Part shown: in pieces, positions 25,065 through 33,268 of the stretch
Layout: each line of letters starts with the position of its first letter
How positions within the stretch are numbered: the stretch's first letter is position 1
Source of the DNA: Microbacterium sp. MF43
Lineage (GTDB): Bacteria; Actinomycetota; Actinomycetes; Actinomycetales; Microbacteriaceae
Assembly (NCBI RefSeq): GCF_012847295.1
Contig: NZ_JABBDY010000001.1
Coordinates: 868,001-932,000 of the forward strand
Direction: 5' to 3'
DNA length: 64,000 nucleotides
Position numbers and translations under genes: made by a program
The notes under the pieces: generated by a model
What the model saw: the letters and a program-made list of their open reading frames with translations, nothing else
Told to the model about the DNA's origin: nothing
The model's database searches: none

Positions 25065-26159
25065 ATGTCCCGGTTGACGCGAGCGCAAGCCCGACGCATC
25101 GCGGTGCGCGCGCAGCTGCTCACCGCGGATCGTCCCGCCGGGATCGTCGAGACGATCGACGCTCTGACGGTCGTGAACATCGAGCCGACCGCCGCCGTCG
25201 CGCCCAGCGCGGACCTGATCCTGTGGTCGCGCCTGGGATGGCCCTACCAGCCGGCCGACCTCACGCGGCTGGTCGAGGAGGATCGCGCGATCTTCGAGTG
25301 GGGCGGGTTCTATCGGACGATGGCCGACCTGCCGCTCGTGCGACCCGAGATGGCGCAGCGTCCGCAGTCGCGCGAAGCGCGGGAGTGGCTGGCGGCCAAC
25401 GCCGTATTCCGCGCCGAGGTGCTCGGTCGTCTGCGCGATGACGGCCCGCTGCGACCGAGCGACATCCCCGACACCGCGCAGGTGTCGTGGCGCTCTTCGG
25501 GGTGGACCAACAACCGCAACACGCTGCAGATGCTCGAGATGCTGGTGCTGTGCGGAGACGTCGCGATCTCGGCACGCGACTCCGGCGGACGTCTGTTCGA
25601 CCTCGCGGAGAGGGTGTACCCCGCCGACCTGCCGTCGCTCGGGGCAGAGGATGCCGCGCGGGAGCGTGCCGAGCGACGTCTGTCGTCGTTCGGGATCGCG
25701 CGCGCGAAAGGTCTCGCGCAGCCGATCGAGCCCATCGACGTGGGAACGGTCGGGGAAGAGGTCGAGGTTGAGGACGTTCCCGGCACCTGGCGTGCCGACC
25801 CGGCCGCTCTCGACGACCTCGACACCTTCGCACCGCGCACCGCACTTCTGTCGCCGTTCGATCGGCTGGTGTTCGACCGACGCCGTCTCGAGGAGCTGTT
25901 CGGCTACGAGTACCTGCTCGAGATGTACAAGCCCGCAGCGGCGCGGAGATGGGGGTACTTCGCGCTCCCGATCCTCCACGGGGACCGCTTCGTCGGGAAG
26001 CTCGACGCCAAGGCCGATCGCAAGGCGGGTGTTCTGCGAGTGAACGCCGTCCACGAGGACGAGCCCTTCGACGTGGCGACGACCCGCGCCGTCCACGATG
26101 AGATCCGTGATCTCGCCCGCTGGCTGACGCTCGAGGTGCAGGGGCTGCCGGAGGTCTGA
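25065..26159 (+). CDS. Winged-helix protein of the AlkZ/YcaQ DNA glycosylase superfamily (no QxD motif)
   Basis: The 364-residue protein has the tandem winged-helix layout of the HTH_42 (AlkZ/YcaQ) superfamily. It starts with LTRAQARRIAVRAQLL and ends with the beta-barrel block [21 protein letters not shown] and LPILHGDRFVGKLDAKADRK, as in interstrand-crosslink glycosylases. At the position of the catalytic Q-x-Q or Q-x-D triplet it instead has Asn38-Ile-Glu40, so its glycosylase activity is doubtful. A second, better-conserved paralogue lies at 27102-28379. ATG 25065 fixes the family N-terminus. Its TGA directly abuts the stop of the convergent next gene. Confidence 0.8.
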   Translation: MSRLTRAQARRIAVRAQLLTADRPAGIVETIDALTVVNIEPTAAVAPSADLILWSRLGWPYQPADLTRLVEEDRAIFEWGGFYRTMADLPLVRPEMAQRPQSREAREWLAANAVFRAEVLGRLRDDGPLRPSDIPDTAQVSWRSSGWTNNRNTLQMLEMLVLCGDVAISARDSGGRLFDLAERVYPADLPSLGAEDAARERAERRLSSFGIARAKGLAQPIEPIDVGTVGEEVEVEDVPGTWRADPAALDDLDTFAPRTALLSPFDRLVFDRRRLEELFGYEYLLEMYKPAAARRWGYFALPILHGDRFVGKLDAKADRKAGVLRVNAVHEDEPFDVATTRAVHDEIRDLARWLTLEVQGLPEV

Positions 26160-27092
26160 TCAGCGCACCGACAGGACCATCTCGTCGCCGGTGAATTCGA
26201 CCGAGCCGCGCACGGCCCAGTCGTCCGCGCGATACGTGAAGGTCCCGTCGCCGCCCGCGCGGGCCGCGCCGGTCGCGGTGGCGACGATCACGCCTCCGGT
26301 CGCGTCGAAGGTCGAGGCATCCGCCGACAGTGCGAGCACCGGCCGCTCGTCGATCCGGAAGGCGATCCGCTCCAGCGACGTCAGGTCGGCGGCCCACGGC
26401 ACCCTCAGGCCGCAGTGGTCGGGCACTTCGGGAGCCGGCTCGGCGCAGGCGTCGAGGTACACGTCGAGCTGCGTCTGCGCGATGGATGCGGCATCCGGCG
26501 ACAGCGCCGCGTCGAGCTCCACCGTCACCGCCGCGCCCGGTCCGACCCCGATCGTCTCGGACCCGGTGAGGATGCCCCGCGGCGCCGCGGCCACCTCGTA
26601 CTCCGCGGGAAGGAGCGCCACCTTCGACGCGGAGGGCGCCAGCGCGTCGCCGATCCACACCGCGTCGCCGACCGGCGTGCCGGCGAGCACGGTCGTCGCG
26701 CGCACGGATCCGAGATCGCCGTCCACGACGCGCCAGCCCTCGTCGGTGGACTCGAGGGTCAGCCGCAGGTCGACTCGTTCCCCCGCGATCTCTGCCTCGG
26801 CCTGCACCGCGGCGGACTCGCCCTGCGCGCTCGCCCGCGCGACGCGAGGGTCGGTCAGGTAGGCGGATGCCCCGGCGAACGCCTCGGCGGTCAGTGCATC
26901 GAGCGGCTCTGCGCGAAGCGCGTCGACGGCCTCGCCATCGCCCGCCGCCAGCGCGTCGAGGTATGCCCGGGCGGTGCCCTCCGGGCTGTCGGGCCCACCG
27001 GCCGGCCCCCAGGCGACCAGCGCGATCGTCACGGCGGTGACGATGGCGACCGCGGCCGCGATCGCCAGGCCGATGGCCGTTCGCCGCTTCAC
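26160..27092 (-). CDS. Membrane-anchored extracytoplasmic protein of unknown function
   Basis: The 310-residue protein has a basic start (KRRT), one membrane helix (about residues 6-28) and a secreted Ala/Val/Thr-rich domain with few conserved features. The segment SPEGTARAYLDALAAGDGEAVDAL recalls the opening helix of DUF4878/NTF2-like domains. I see no catalytic motif and only two cysteines late in the protein (ACAEPAPEVPDHCG). The GTG start at 27092 is preceded on the minus strand by TAGCGT (27099-27104) six bases away, so it is probably leaderless and lies close behind the upstream minus-strand gene. Confidence 0.65.
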   Translation of the reverse strand: MKRRTAIGLAIAAAVAIVTAVTIALVAWGPAGGPDSPEGTARAYLDALAAGDGEAVDALRAEPLDALTAEAFAGASAYLTDPRVARASAQGESAAVQAEAEIAGERVDLRLTLESTDEGWRVVDGDLGSVRATTVLAGTPVGDAVWIGDALAPSASKVALLPAEYEVAAAPRGILTGSETIGVGPGAAVTVELDAALSPDAASIAQTQLDVYLDACAEPAPEVPDHCGLRVPWAADLTSLERIAFRIDERPVLALSADASTFDATGGVIVATATGAARAGGDGTFTYRADDWAVRGSVEFTGDEMVLSVR

Positions 27093-27101
27093 CCCTCCAC
27101 G

Positions 27102-28379
27102 CTAGCTGTCGGGCTCATCGTCGGCGAGCGCGACGGGCTCGGCTGCGCGGACGTCGTGCCGGGCCGCCTCGGGGAGCACATCGGCGAGGTCGTCGACCGC
27201 GTCACCCCAGCGGGACACCGAGATCGAGTCGAGCGACTGCCAGCCTGCCGCGGCGCGGAGTTCGTCGGCGACGCGAGCCGCGGCATCCGCCGGCCGGCCG
27301 TGTTCCCACCACGCCGACTGCACGAGCAGCGTCGACGCAGCGCGATCAGCCTTCAGGTCGACGCGGCCCACCACGTCGTCGCCGACGAGCACCGGAAGCG
27401 AGTAGTACCCGTATCTGCGCTTGGCCGCGGGGGTGTAGATCTCGATGCGGTACTCGAAGCCGAACAGGCGCTCCGCCCGATCGCGGAACCACACCACCGG
27501 GTCGAACGGCGTCAGGAGAGCGGCGGCGTCGACGCGCCGCGGGATGTGGGCATCCCGGTGCAGCCACGCCTTCGCGGGCCGGCCGCCGCTCGTCCATCCC
27601 TCGACGGTCACCGGATGCAGTTCGCCGGCATCGACGAGTTCGCCGATCGCCGCGAGAACCGCCCTGCGGTCGGCGATGCGCCAGTAGTCCGCCAGGTCGG
27701 CCGCCGTCGCCACGCCGTATGCCGCCGCGGCCCGTCGAACGAGCTCGCGGATGGCGTCGTCGCGAGGGACGGGGGCCGCCAGCACCTCGGCCGGGATGAC
27801 CTGGTCGGCGAGGCCGTAGCGCCGCTCGAATCCCCGCCTGCCGGCGATCGCCACCTCTCCGAAGAACCACAGATACTCGAGGGCGTGCTTGACGTCGTCC
27901 CAGTCCCACCACGGGCCGCGGGTTCCGCGTCGCGCGTCGCGCTCGATCTGCGCCGGCCGCAGCGGACCGCGGTCGGCGAGCTCGGCTCGCACCCAGTCCA
28001 CCGTGTCGCGGTGCGTGTCGAACCAGCCTCCCGGCTTGGCCCCGTACTTCTCGCGCATGTCGTCCATGCGGAATCGGAACAGCGACCAATCGGCGGCTGG
28101 GATGAAGGCGGCCACGTGCGCCCAGTACTCGACGTACGGCGGCCGGTGCGCGAACAGCAGCCGGTCGAGGGCGGCGGTGTCGTACGGACCCAGACGCGAG
28201 AACAGCGGCATGTAGTGCGAGCGCGCGAAGACGTTGACCGAGTCGATCTGGAGCGTCGCGAGACGACCGAGCGCGAGGTTGAGCTGCCGGGTGCCCGTGG
28301 CGGCCGGACGGCGGCGGGCGAAGCCTTGAGCGGCCAGACCGATGCGGCGGGCCTCGGCCGCACTGAGGGTCGACTTCAC
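27102..28379 (-). CDS. Interstrand-crosslink DNA glycosylase, YcaQ/AlkX type
   Basis: The 425-residue product matches the YcaQ branch of the HTH_42 superfamily, which unhooks alkylation crosslinks and other bulky lesions. The catalytic triplet is Gln44-Ile-Asp46 in ATLQIDSVNVFARSHY, the Q-phi-D form of YcaQ. Further blocks are YVEYWAHVAAFIP, WDWDDVKHALEYLWFFGEV and FGFEYRIEIYTPAAKRRYGYY. I place the start at GTG 28379 because TAGGCT on the minus strand (28387-28392) is seven bases upstream, and the extra 27 residues of the longest frame look non-coding. Divergent from the AI-2E-family gene. Confidence 0.88.
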   Translation of the reverse strand: MKSTLSAAEARRIGLAAQGFARRRPAATGTRQLNLALGRLATLQIDSVNVFARSHYMPLFSRLGPYDTAALDRLLFAHRPPYVEYWAHVAAFIPAADWSLFRFRMDDMREKYGAKPGGWFDTHRDTVDWVRAELADRGPLRPAQIERDARRGTRGPWWDWDDVKHALEYLWFFGEVAIAGRRGFERRYGLADQVIPAEVLAAPVPRDDAIRELVRRAAAAYGVATAADLADYWRIADRRAVLAAIGELVDAGELHPVTVEGWTSGGRPAKAWLHRDAHIPRRVDAAALLTPFDPVVWFRDRAERLFGFEYRIEIYTPAAKRRYGYYSLPVLVGDDVVGRVDLKADRAASTLLVQSAWWEHGRPADAAARVADELRAAAGWQSLDSISVSRWGDAVDDLADVLPEAARHDVRAAEPVALADDEPDS

Positions 28380-28482
28380 GCGCGTCAGCCTAGCGATCGC
28401 CTCCGACAGGGCGGCCGATGGGCCGGCGTGCGCACCGCCGTCGCATGACCGGCGCGGCATGCGACGCGCCTAGACTGGCGGG
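28380..28482. promoter_or_regulatory. Divergent leaderless promoters
   Basis: TAGGCT on the minus strand (28387-28392) is seven bases from the glycosylase GTG at 28379. TAGACT on the plus strand (28471-28476) is six bases from the ATG at 28483. The 78 bases between them hold the two -35 regions, without clear consensus sequences. Confidence 0.55.
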
Positions 28483-29673
28483 ATGAGCGGCTCCGACGAA
28501 AAGCCTCGCGGCTCGTTCTTCGACGCCCTCCGCGACCGCAACCGCGTCGTCACCACCGAGCTGTCGGCGAGCATTCCCAGGGGGCTGCGGATCGCGACGG
28601 CCTACTCGTGGCGCTTCCTCGTGGTCGCCGCCGCCATCGGCGTGGCGATCTGGCTCGTCATCCAGCTCAAGCTCCTCGTCATCCCCCTGCTGATCGCCAT
28701 CCTGGTGACCGCGCTGCTGTGGCCGGTGTTCACCTGGATGATCCGCCACCGCGTCCCGCGGTGGCTCGCGATCGTCCTCTCGGTCACCGGCACGATCGCC
28801 ATCGTGACCGGCCTGCTGTGGCTGGTGGCCTGGCAGATCACCCGGCAGTGGTCGTCGGTCCAGGCATCCACCGTGGAAGCGGTCGAGCGCTTCCGGCGGT
28901 ACCTGATCGACGGACCGCTCCACCTCACCTCCGACCAGATCGACGATCTGCTCGCCCAGGGCTGGGGCTTCGTGCAGGAGCAGGCCGAGCTCCTGTGGTC
29001 GGGTGCCCTCGCGCTCGGCTCCACCCTCGGTCACGTCCTGACCGGCGGCATCCTGGCGTTCTTCATCCTGCTGTGCCTGCTCGCCGACGGCGCGGGAATC
29101 TGGCGTTGGACCCTGCGGCTGTTCCCGAAGCGCGCACGGCCCGCCGCCGACGGCGCCGGGCGGGCGGGATGGGTGACCGTCGTCAACTACGCGCGGACGC
29201 AGCTGCTCGTCGCGACGATCGACGCGGTGGGCATCGGGCTCGGCGCCTTCTTCCTCGGCGTTCCGCTGGCCATCCCTGTCGCGGTGCTGGTGTTCCTCGG
29301 CGCGTTCGTCCCGATCGTGGGTGCCGTCGTCACCGGAGCCGTCGCCGTCTTCCTCGCCCTGGTCTACAACGGCCCGTGGATCGCTCTGTGGATGCTGGTC
29401 GTGGTGCTCGGCGTGCAGCAGCTCGAGGGTCACGTCCTGCAGCCCCTCCTCATGGGGTCTGCCGTCAAGGTGCACCCCCTGGCCGTCGTGCTCGTGGTCG
29501 CCGGCGGCGCGATGATCGCCGGCATCCCGGGCGCGCTCTTCGCCGTTCCGCTGGCCGCGTTCGTGAACGTCGTCGCCGTCTACATCGGTCAGCGGTCGTG
29601 GGAGACCGGCGAGAGACCCGTCGGCGATCTCATCTGGAGCACCGTCCCGCGTCCGAGGAGGACACCTTCGTGA
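28483..29673 (+). CDS. AI-2E family (PerM/TqsA) membrane protein
   Basis: The 396-residue protein has about eight hydrophobic helices in the pattern of the AI-2E family: the first pair around FLVVAAAIGVAIWLVIQL and LLIAILVTALLWPVFTW, and the C-terminal signature FLGAFVPIVGAVVTGAVAVF with GVQQLEGHVLQPLLMGSAV. Family members include exporters of autoinducer 2 and ion antiporters, so the substrate is not predictable. ATG 28483 follows TAGACT by six bases. The stop overlaps the GTG of ilvA, indicating co-translation, although no functional link is evident. Confidence 0.88.
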   Translation: MSGSDEKPRGSFFDALRDRNRVVTTELSASIPRGLRIATAYSWRFLVVAAAIGVAIWLVIQLKLLVIPLLIAILVTALLWPVFTWMIRHRVPRWLAIVLSVTGTIAIVTGLLWLVAWQITRQWSSVQASTVEAVERFRRYLIDGPLHLTSDQIDDLLAQGWGFVQEQAELLWSGALALGSTLGHVLTGGILAFFILLCLLADGAGIWRWTLRLFPKRARPAADGAGRAGWVTVVNYARTQLLVATIDAVGIGLGAFFLGVPLAIPVAVLVFLGAFVPIVGAVVTGAVAVFLALVYNGPWIALWMLVVVLGVQQLEGHVLQPLLMGSAVKVHPLAVVLVVAGGAMIAGIPGALFAVPLAAFVNVVAVYIGQRSWETGERPVGDLIWSTVPRPRRTPS

Positions 29674-30926
29674 GCACGACCTCGTCTCCGGCGCAGCACC
29701 TCGCCGCGCCCACTCTCGCCGACTTCGAGGATGCCGCCGCGACCCTCGAGGGAGTGATCGCGCGCACGCCGCTCGACGAGTCCCTCCACCTGTCCGAGGT
29801 GCTGGGCGTCCCCGTCCACCTCAAGCTCGAGAACCTCCAGCGCACCGGCTCCTTCAAGATCCGCGGGGCGACCTACCGCCTCTCGCGCCTGACCGCCGAG
29901 GAGCGCGCGCGAGGCGTCGTCGCGGCGTCGGCGGGCAACCACGCCCAGGGCGTCGCGCTCGCGGCGAAGTCGCTCGGCATCCCCGCGACGATCTTCATGC
30001 CGTTGGGCGTTCCGGTCCCCAAGCTCCTCGCGACGCGGGGCTATGGAGCCGACGTCATCCTGGAGGGCGCGACGGTCGAGACACCGCTGCGCCTCGCCGC
30101 CGAGTTCGCCGCGCGCACCGGCGCGGTCTTCATCCACCCGTTCGACCACCCCGATGTGATCGCCGGCCAGGGCACCCTCGGACTCGAGCTCATGGATGAG
30201 CTGCCCGAGCTCGACACCGTCGTGCTCGGGATCGGCGGGGGAGGCCTCATCGCCGGTGTCGCCGCGGCCGTCAAGGCGCGCGCCGCGGCCGCAGGCAGAA
30301 CCGTCCGGGTCATCGGCGTGCAGGCCGAGAACTCGGCCGCCTACCCGTCGTCGCTCGAGGCGGGTCGTCCCCTCGAAGTCGCGACCCGGCCGACGATCGC
30401 CGACGGCATCGCGGTGGCCCGTCCCGGCGACCTGCCGTTCGCGATCATCCGCGAGCTCGTCGACGAGGTCGTCACGGTGACTGAGGACGACATCGCCCGT
30501 GCGCTCCTCGTGCTGCTCGAGCGCGCGAAGCAGGTGGTCGAGCCGGCGGGCGCCGTCGGCGTCGCGGCGATCCTCGCCGGCAAGATCCGCGCCACGGGCC
30601 CGACCGTCACCGTGCTGTCGGGCGGCAACATCGACCCGCTGCTCCTGCAGCGCGTGGTCGCGCACGGCCTGGCGGCATCCGGTCGCTACATGACGCTGCA
30701 GATCCCGCTGCCCGACCGGCCCGGCCAGCTCGCGCGCGTGTCCGAGCTCCTGGCTCAGGCCGGAGCCAACGTCATCGAGGTGCTGCACACGCGTCACGGC
30801 CAGGGTCTGCAGATCAGCGAGGTGATCCTGCAGCTGAGCGTCGAGACGCGCGGCGAGGAGCACCGTGCGCATGTGATCGCCGTGCTCGAGGCGGCCGGCT
30901 ACGTGCCGACGGTCATGCCGGATTAG
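29670..30926 (+). CDS. ilvA: Threonine ammonia-lyase with C-terminal ACT domain
   Basis: The 418-residue PLP enzyme converts threonine to 2-oxobutyrate and ammonia, the first step to isoleucine. The PLP lysine is in RTGSFKIRGATYRLS, and SAGNHAQGVALAA, GIGGGGLIAGVAAAVK and LSGGNIDPLLL form the cofactor pocket. A single C-terminal ACT domain (about residues 340-418, from YMTLQIPLPDRPGQLARV) makes it the shorter form. GTG 29670 overlaps the upstream stop (GTGA) and follows the ribosome site GAGGAGGA at 29655-29662. It converges with greA. Confidence 0.92.
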   Translation: MSTTSSPAQHLAAPTLADFEDAAATLEGVIARTPLDESLHLSEVLGVPVHLKLENLQRTGSFKIRGATYRLSRLTAEERARGVVAASAGNHAQGVALAAKSLGIPATIFMPLGVPVPKLLATRGYGADVILEGATVETPLRLAAEFAARTGAVFIHPFDHPDVIAGQGTLGLELMDELPELDTVVLGIGGGGLIAGVAAAVKARAAAAGRTVRVIGVQAENSAAYPSSLEAGRPLEVATRPTIADGIAVARPGDLPFAIIRELVDEVVTVTEDDIARALLVLLERAKQVVEPAGAVGVAAILAGKIRATGPTVTVLSGGNIDPLLLQRVVAHGLAASGRYMTLQIPLPDRPGQLARVSELLAQAGANVIEVLHTRHGQGLQISEVILQLSVETRGEEHRAHVIAVLEAAGYVPTVMPD

Positions 30927-30950
30927 CGCGCGCGGGATCAGACGAGCGCG

Positions 30951-30968
30951 GGCCGGATGCCTCCGGCC
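30951..30968. terminator. Hairpin between ilvA and greA
   Basis: GGCCGGA at 30951-30957 pairs with TCCGGCC at 30962-30968 around a 4-nt loop (TGCC). It sits between the converging stops of ilvA (30926) and greA (30975), so it probably acts in both directions. The stem is only 7 bp but fully GC-rich apart from one A-T pair. Confidence 0.5.
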
Positions 30969-30974
30969 GCGGTC

Positions 30975-31466
30975 CTACTGACCGTTGTAGGTCTCGACCT
31001 TGACGATCTCGACGGCGATCTCGCGACCGTTCGGAGCGGTGTAGGAGGTCTTCTCGCCCTCCTTGCGGCCGAGGATGGCTGCGCCCAGGGGAGAGGCTTC
31101 GCTGTAGACGTCGAGCTCGGAGCCCGCAGCGATCTCGCGGTTGCCGAGCAGGAAGACCTCTTCGCCGCCCGCGATCACCGCCGTGACGACCGTGCCCGGC
31201 TCGACGACGCCGGTGCTCTCGGGGGCCTCGCCGACCTTGGCGGTCTTGAGGAGGTGCTGGAGAGTGCGGATGCGCGCCTCCTGCTTGCCCTGCTCGTCCT
31301 TCGCAGCGTGGTAGCCGCCGTTCTCCTTGAGGTCGCCCTCTTCGCGTGCTGCCTCGATGCGCTTGGCGATCTCCTCGCGACCCGTGGTCGAGAGGTGCTC
31401 GAGCTCGGCGGCGAGGCGGTCGTAGGCATCCTGGGTGAGGAAGGTCTCGGGGGCGTCGTTCGACAC
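30975..31466 (-). CDS. greA: Transcription elongation factor GreA
   Basis: The 163-residue factor enters the RNA polymerase secondary channel and stimulates cleavage of backtracked RNA. The N-terminal coiled coil (about residues 10-80) carries the acidic tip GDLKENGGYHAAKDEQ, and the C-terminal FKBP-like domain includes SELDVYSEASPLGAAILGRK. Length is normal. GTG 31466 has the ribosome site AAGGAG seven bases upstream on the minus strand. It forms a minus-strand pair with DUF4307, an order shared with mycobacteria. Confidence 0.96.
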   Translation of the reverse strand: MSNDAPETFLTQDAYDRLAAELEHLSTTGREEIAKRIEAAREEGDLKENGGYHAAKDEQGKQEARIRTLQHLLKTAKVGEAPESTGVVEPGTVVTAVIAGGEEVFLLGNREIAAGSELDVYSEASPLGAAILGRKEGEKTSYTAPNGREIAVEIVKVETYNGQ

Positions 31467-31507
31467 GGCTGACTCCTTCGGTCGGGGAGGGACGGTCGAT
31501 AAACCGA

Positions 31508-31532
31508 ACGCCCCGGCTCTCGGCCAGGGCGT
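31508..31532 (-). terminator. Possible terminator between DUF4307 and greA
   Basis: On the minus strand ACGCCC (31527-31532) and GGGCGT (31508-31513) form a 6-bp stem, and the bases after it are relatively T-rich (TCGGTTTAT). It lies after the DUF4307 stop and before the greA promoter region. The evidence is moderate; the loop of 13 bases can form additional pairs. Confidence 0.35.
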
Positions 31533-31555
31533 CTATCGACTGCGGTCGGCCCAGA

Positions 31556-31948
31556 CTACGTCACCCAGCAGGAGTTGACAAAACCGGTCGTCGCCAGCGC
31601 CGTGGTGGGAATGACCTCCCGGAAGGCGCGGGAGTGGTCGTCGGATGCCTCGAACTCGACCACGCGCCAGCCGACGACCCCGTGCTCTTCGTCCTGCGCC
31701 TCGATCGCGCACGCGAGGCCTCGCCCCGCCGGCACCGAGGCCTGGAACGAGAGCGTCACGGAGTGCTCGTCGACCACCTCGAACCCGGTCGTGTCGACGT
31801 CGACGGAGTCGAGCGAATTCGACACGGTCGCCCATGCGAGGTACCCGACGAGGGCGGCGGCGACCACGACGAGCGCCGTCACGACCGCGCGCCGGCGCGG
31901 CGAGCGCACGCGGCCGTAGCGGTCGTCGAGCATGTCCTGGGTCGTCAT
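31556..31948 (-). CDS. DUF4307 membrane protein
   Basis: The 130-residue protein has a basic N-terminus (RYGRVRSPRRR), one membrane helix (about residues 22-44) and a small outside domain with SVTLSFQASVPAGRGLACAI and a late Cys in VNSCWVT; the two cysteines could form a disulphide. This is the DUF4307 layout found next to greA in actinobacteria. Function is unknown. The start at ATG 31948 is supported by TAATCT on the minus strand at 31965-31970, 16 bases upstream. In mycobacteria the next divergent gene is mca; here it is missing. Confidence 0.85.
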   Translation of the reverse strand: MTTQDMLDDRYGRVRSPRRRAVVTALVVVAAALVGYLAWATVSNSLDSVDVDTTGFEVVDEHSVTLSFQASVPAGRGLACAIEAQDEEHGVVGWRVVEFEASDDHSRAFREVIPTTALATTGFVNSCWVT

Positions 31949-32051
31949 GGCGGCATCCGTCGGAAGATTAGGCTGGGACTTCCAGGCTATGCGCTCCGGA
32001 GCGCCGCCGACGCCACTGCGCGCGACCTTCCGGAGCAGAACGAGGACTCAC

Positions 32052-32369
32052 ATGCACGATGCGCTCGCCGCTCTCGCGCGCGCCGCGGGAACCGCCACGC
32101 CGACGCCGACGCCGTCCACGGTCGACCCCGAGCTCGTGACTCCGGGGGCCGAGGGCTTCGTGATCACCGCTGTCGTCGCGGTCGTGACGATCCTCCTGGT
32201 GTGGGACATGATCCGCCGCATCCGGCGGGGCCGCGTGCGGGCCGACATCAACGAGGAGCTCGACGCCCAGTTCGAAGCGGAGGAGCAGGCCGCCCGGGCA
32301 AGGGAGGCGACCGAGACGGACGGCCAGGACATCGACCCCGAGTCACCCGACGCGCCCACGCGGGGCTGA
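32052..32369 (+). CDS. Small single-pass membrane protein (Rv1083-like position)
   Basis: The 105-residue protein has a short Thr/Pro-rich N-terminus, one membrane helix (about residues 35-55: GFVITAVVAVVTILLVWDMI), a basic stop-transfer (RRIRRGRVR) and an acidic cytoplasmic tail rich in Glu, Ala and Asp. It corresponds in position and shape to the small membrane protein that lies between mca and the hemolysin III gene in mycobacteria. ATG 32052 has GAGGA five bases upstream. An in-frame ATG at 31989 is possible. Function unknown. Confidence 0.7.
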   Translation: MHDALAALARAAGTATPTPTPSTVDPELVTPGAEGFVITAVVAVVTILLVWDMIRRIRRGRVRADINEELDAQFEAEEQAARAREATETDGQDIDPESPDAPTRG

Positions 32370-32412
32370 TCGAGGCATCCGGCCCGAACGCCGTCGCGGC
32401 GGCGTCAGCGGA

Positions 32413-33156
32413 TCAGCCGGGCGCGCCGAGCGAGGGCACGAACGGCTCGAGCGCGATGAGAAGGCACGCAGTCCAGTGGCACAGGAACGCCAGGACGGTG
32501 CACACGTGGAAGATCTCGTGGAAGCCGAAGTGGCCCGGCCACGGATTCGGGCGCTTGAGTGCGTAGACGACGGCGCCGCCGGTGTAGAGCAGACCGCCCG
32601 CGGCGATCAGGAGCATCATGGCGACGCTCGCGCGCAGCAGATCGGGGAGGTACATCACCGCCGCCCATCCGAGGGCGAGGTAGAGGGCGACGTAGAGCCA
32701 GCGGGGGGCGTGGATCCAGAAGACGCGGAAGAGGATGCCCAGGACTGCGCCCGACCAGACCACGGTGAGCAGGAGGGCTCCCTGCTGCGGGGGCAGGGCG
32801 AGCACCGCCACGGGCGTGTAGGTGCCGGCGATCAGGAGCAGGATGTTGGCATGGTCGATGCGCTTGAGCAGGATCCTCGTCCGCGGGCCCCACTTGAACC
32901 GGTGATAGACCGCCGAGTTGCCGAACAGCAGCAGCGACGTCGCCATGAACACGGCGCACGCCCACTTCGCGGCACCGCCCTGCGCGACCACGATCAGCAC
33001 GACTCCCGCGACGATGGCCACGGGGAAGGTGGCGGCGTGGATCCAGCCCCGCCATGTCGGCTTCACCTCCGGCGCGGCCGCGTCGACGGCGGCGGCGTCC
33101 ATCAGGGGCAGCACCGGCACGTCGGGACCGTTGCGGAGTCTGCTGCGGCGGATCAT
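32413..33156 (-). CDS. Hemolysin III family (PAQR-like) membrane protein
   Basis: The 247-residue protein has seven hydrophobic helices and the metal-site motifs of the Hly-III/PAQR family: SAVYHRFKW, KRIDHANILLLIAGTYTP and GFHEIFHVCTVLAFLCHW, giving the conserved His, Asp and paired His. Relatives are poorly characterised; some are lipid hydrolases or affect membranes, and true haemolytic activity should not be assumed. The start at 33156 is chosen because TACGCT on the minus strand (33163-33168) is six bases upstream; the longer frame to 33231 would run through this promoter. Confidence 0.88.
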   Translation of the reverse strand: MIRRSRLRNGPDVPVLPLMDAAAVDAAAPEVKPTWRGWIHAATFPVAIVAGVVLIVVAQGGAAKWACAVFMATSLLLFGNSAVYHRFKWGPRTRILLKRIDHANILLLIAGTYTPVAVLALPPQQGALLLTVVWSGAVLGILFRVFWIHAPRWLYVALYLALGWAAVMYLPDLLRASVAMMLLIAAGGLLYTGGAVVYALKRPNPWPGHFGFHEIFHVCTVLAFLCHWTACLLIALEPFVPSLGAPG

Positions 33157-33268
33157 CCACCAAGCGTAGTTGTCCCCGCATGCCGTAGGCGTTACATACT
33201 CAGTTCCACCTAAAGAGAGACTGAGTGCCACGCTAGGGCCGTCCTCGTGCAGCGGGTAGCGTAGGCGT

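Noticed and set aside
26415-28448. 677-residue plus-strand frame across 26.4-28.4 kb
   Set aside because: Antisense to two minus-strand genes, one with clear glycosylase motifs; no promoter or ribosome site.
32413-33156. Haemolysin virulence factor
   Set aside because: The family name is historical; PAQR-like motifs and a housekeeping neighbourhood give no support for toxin activity.
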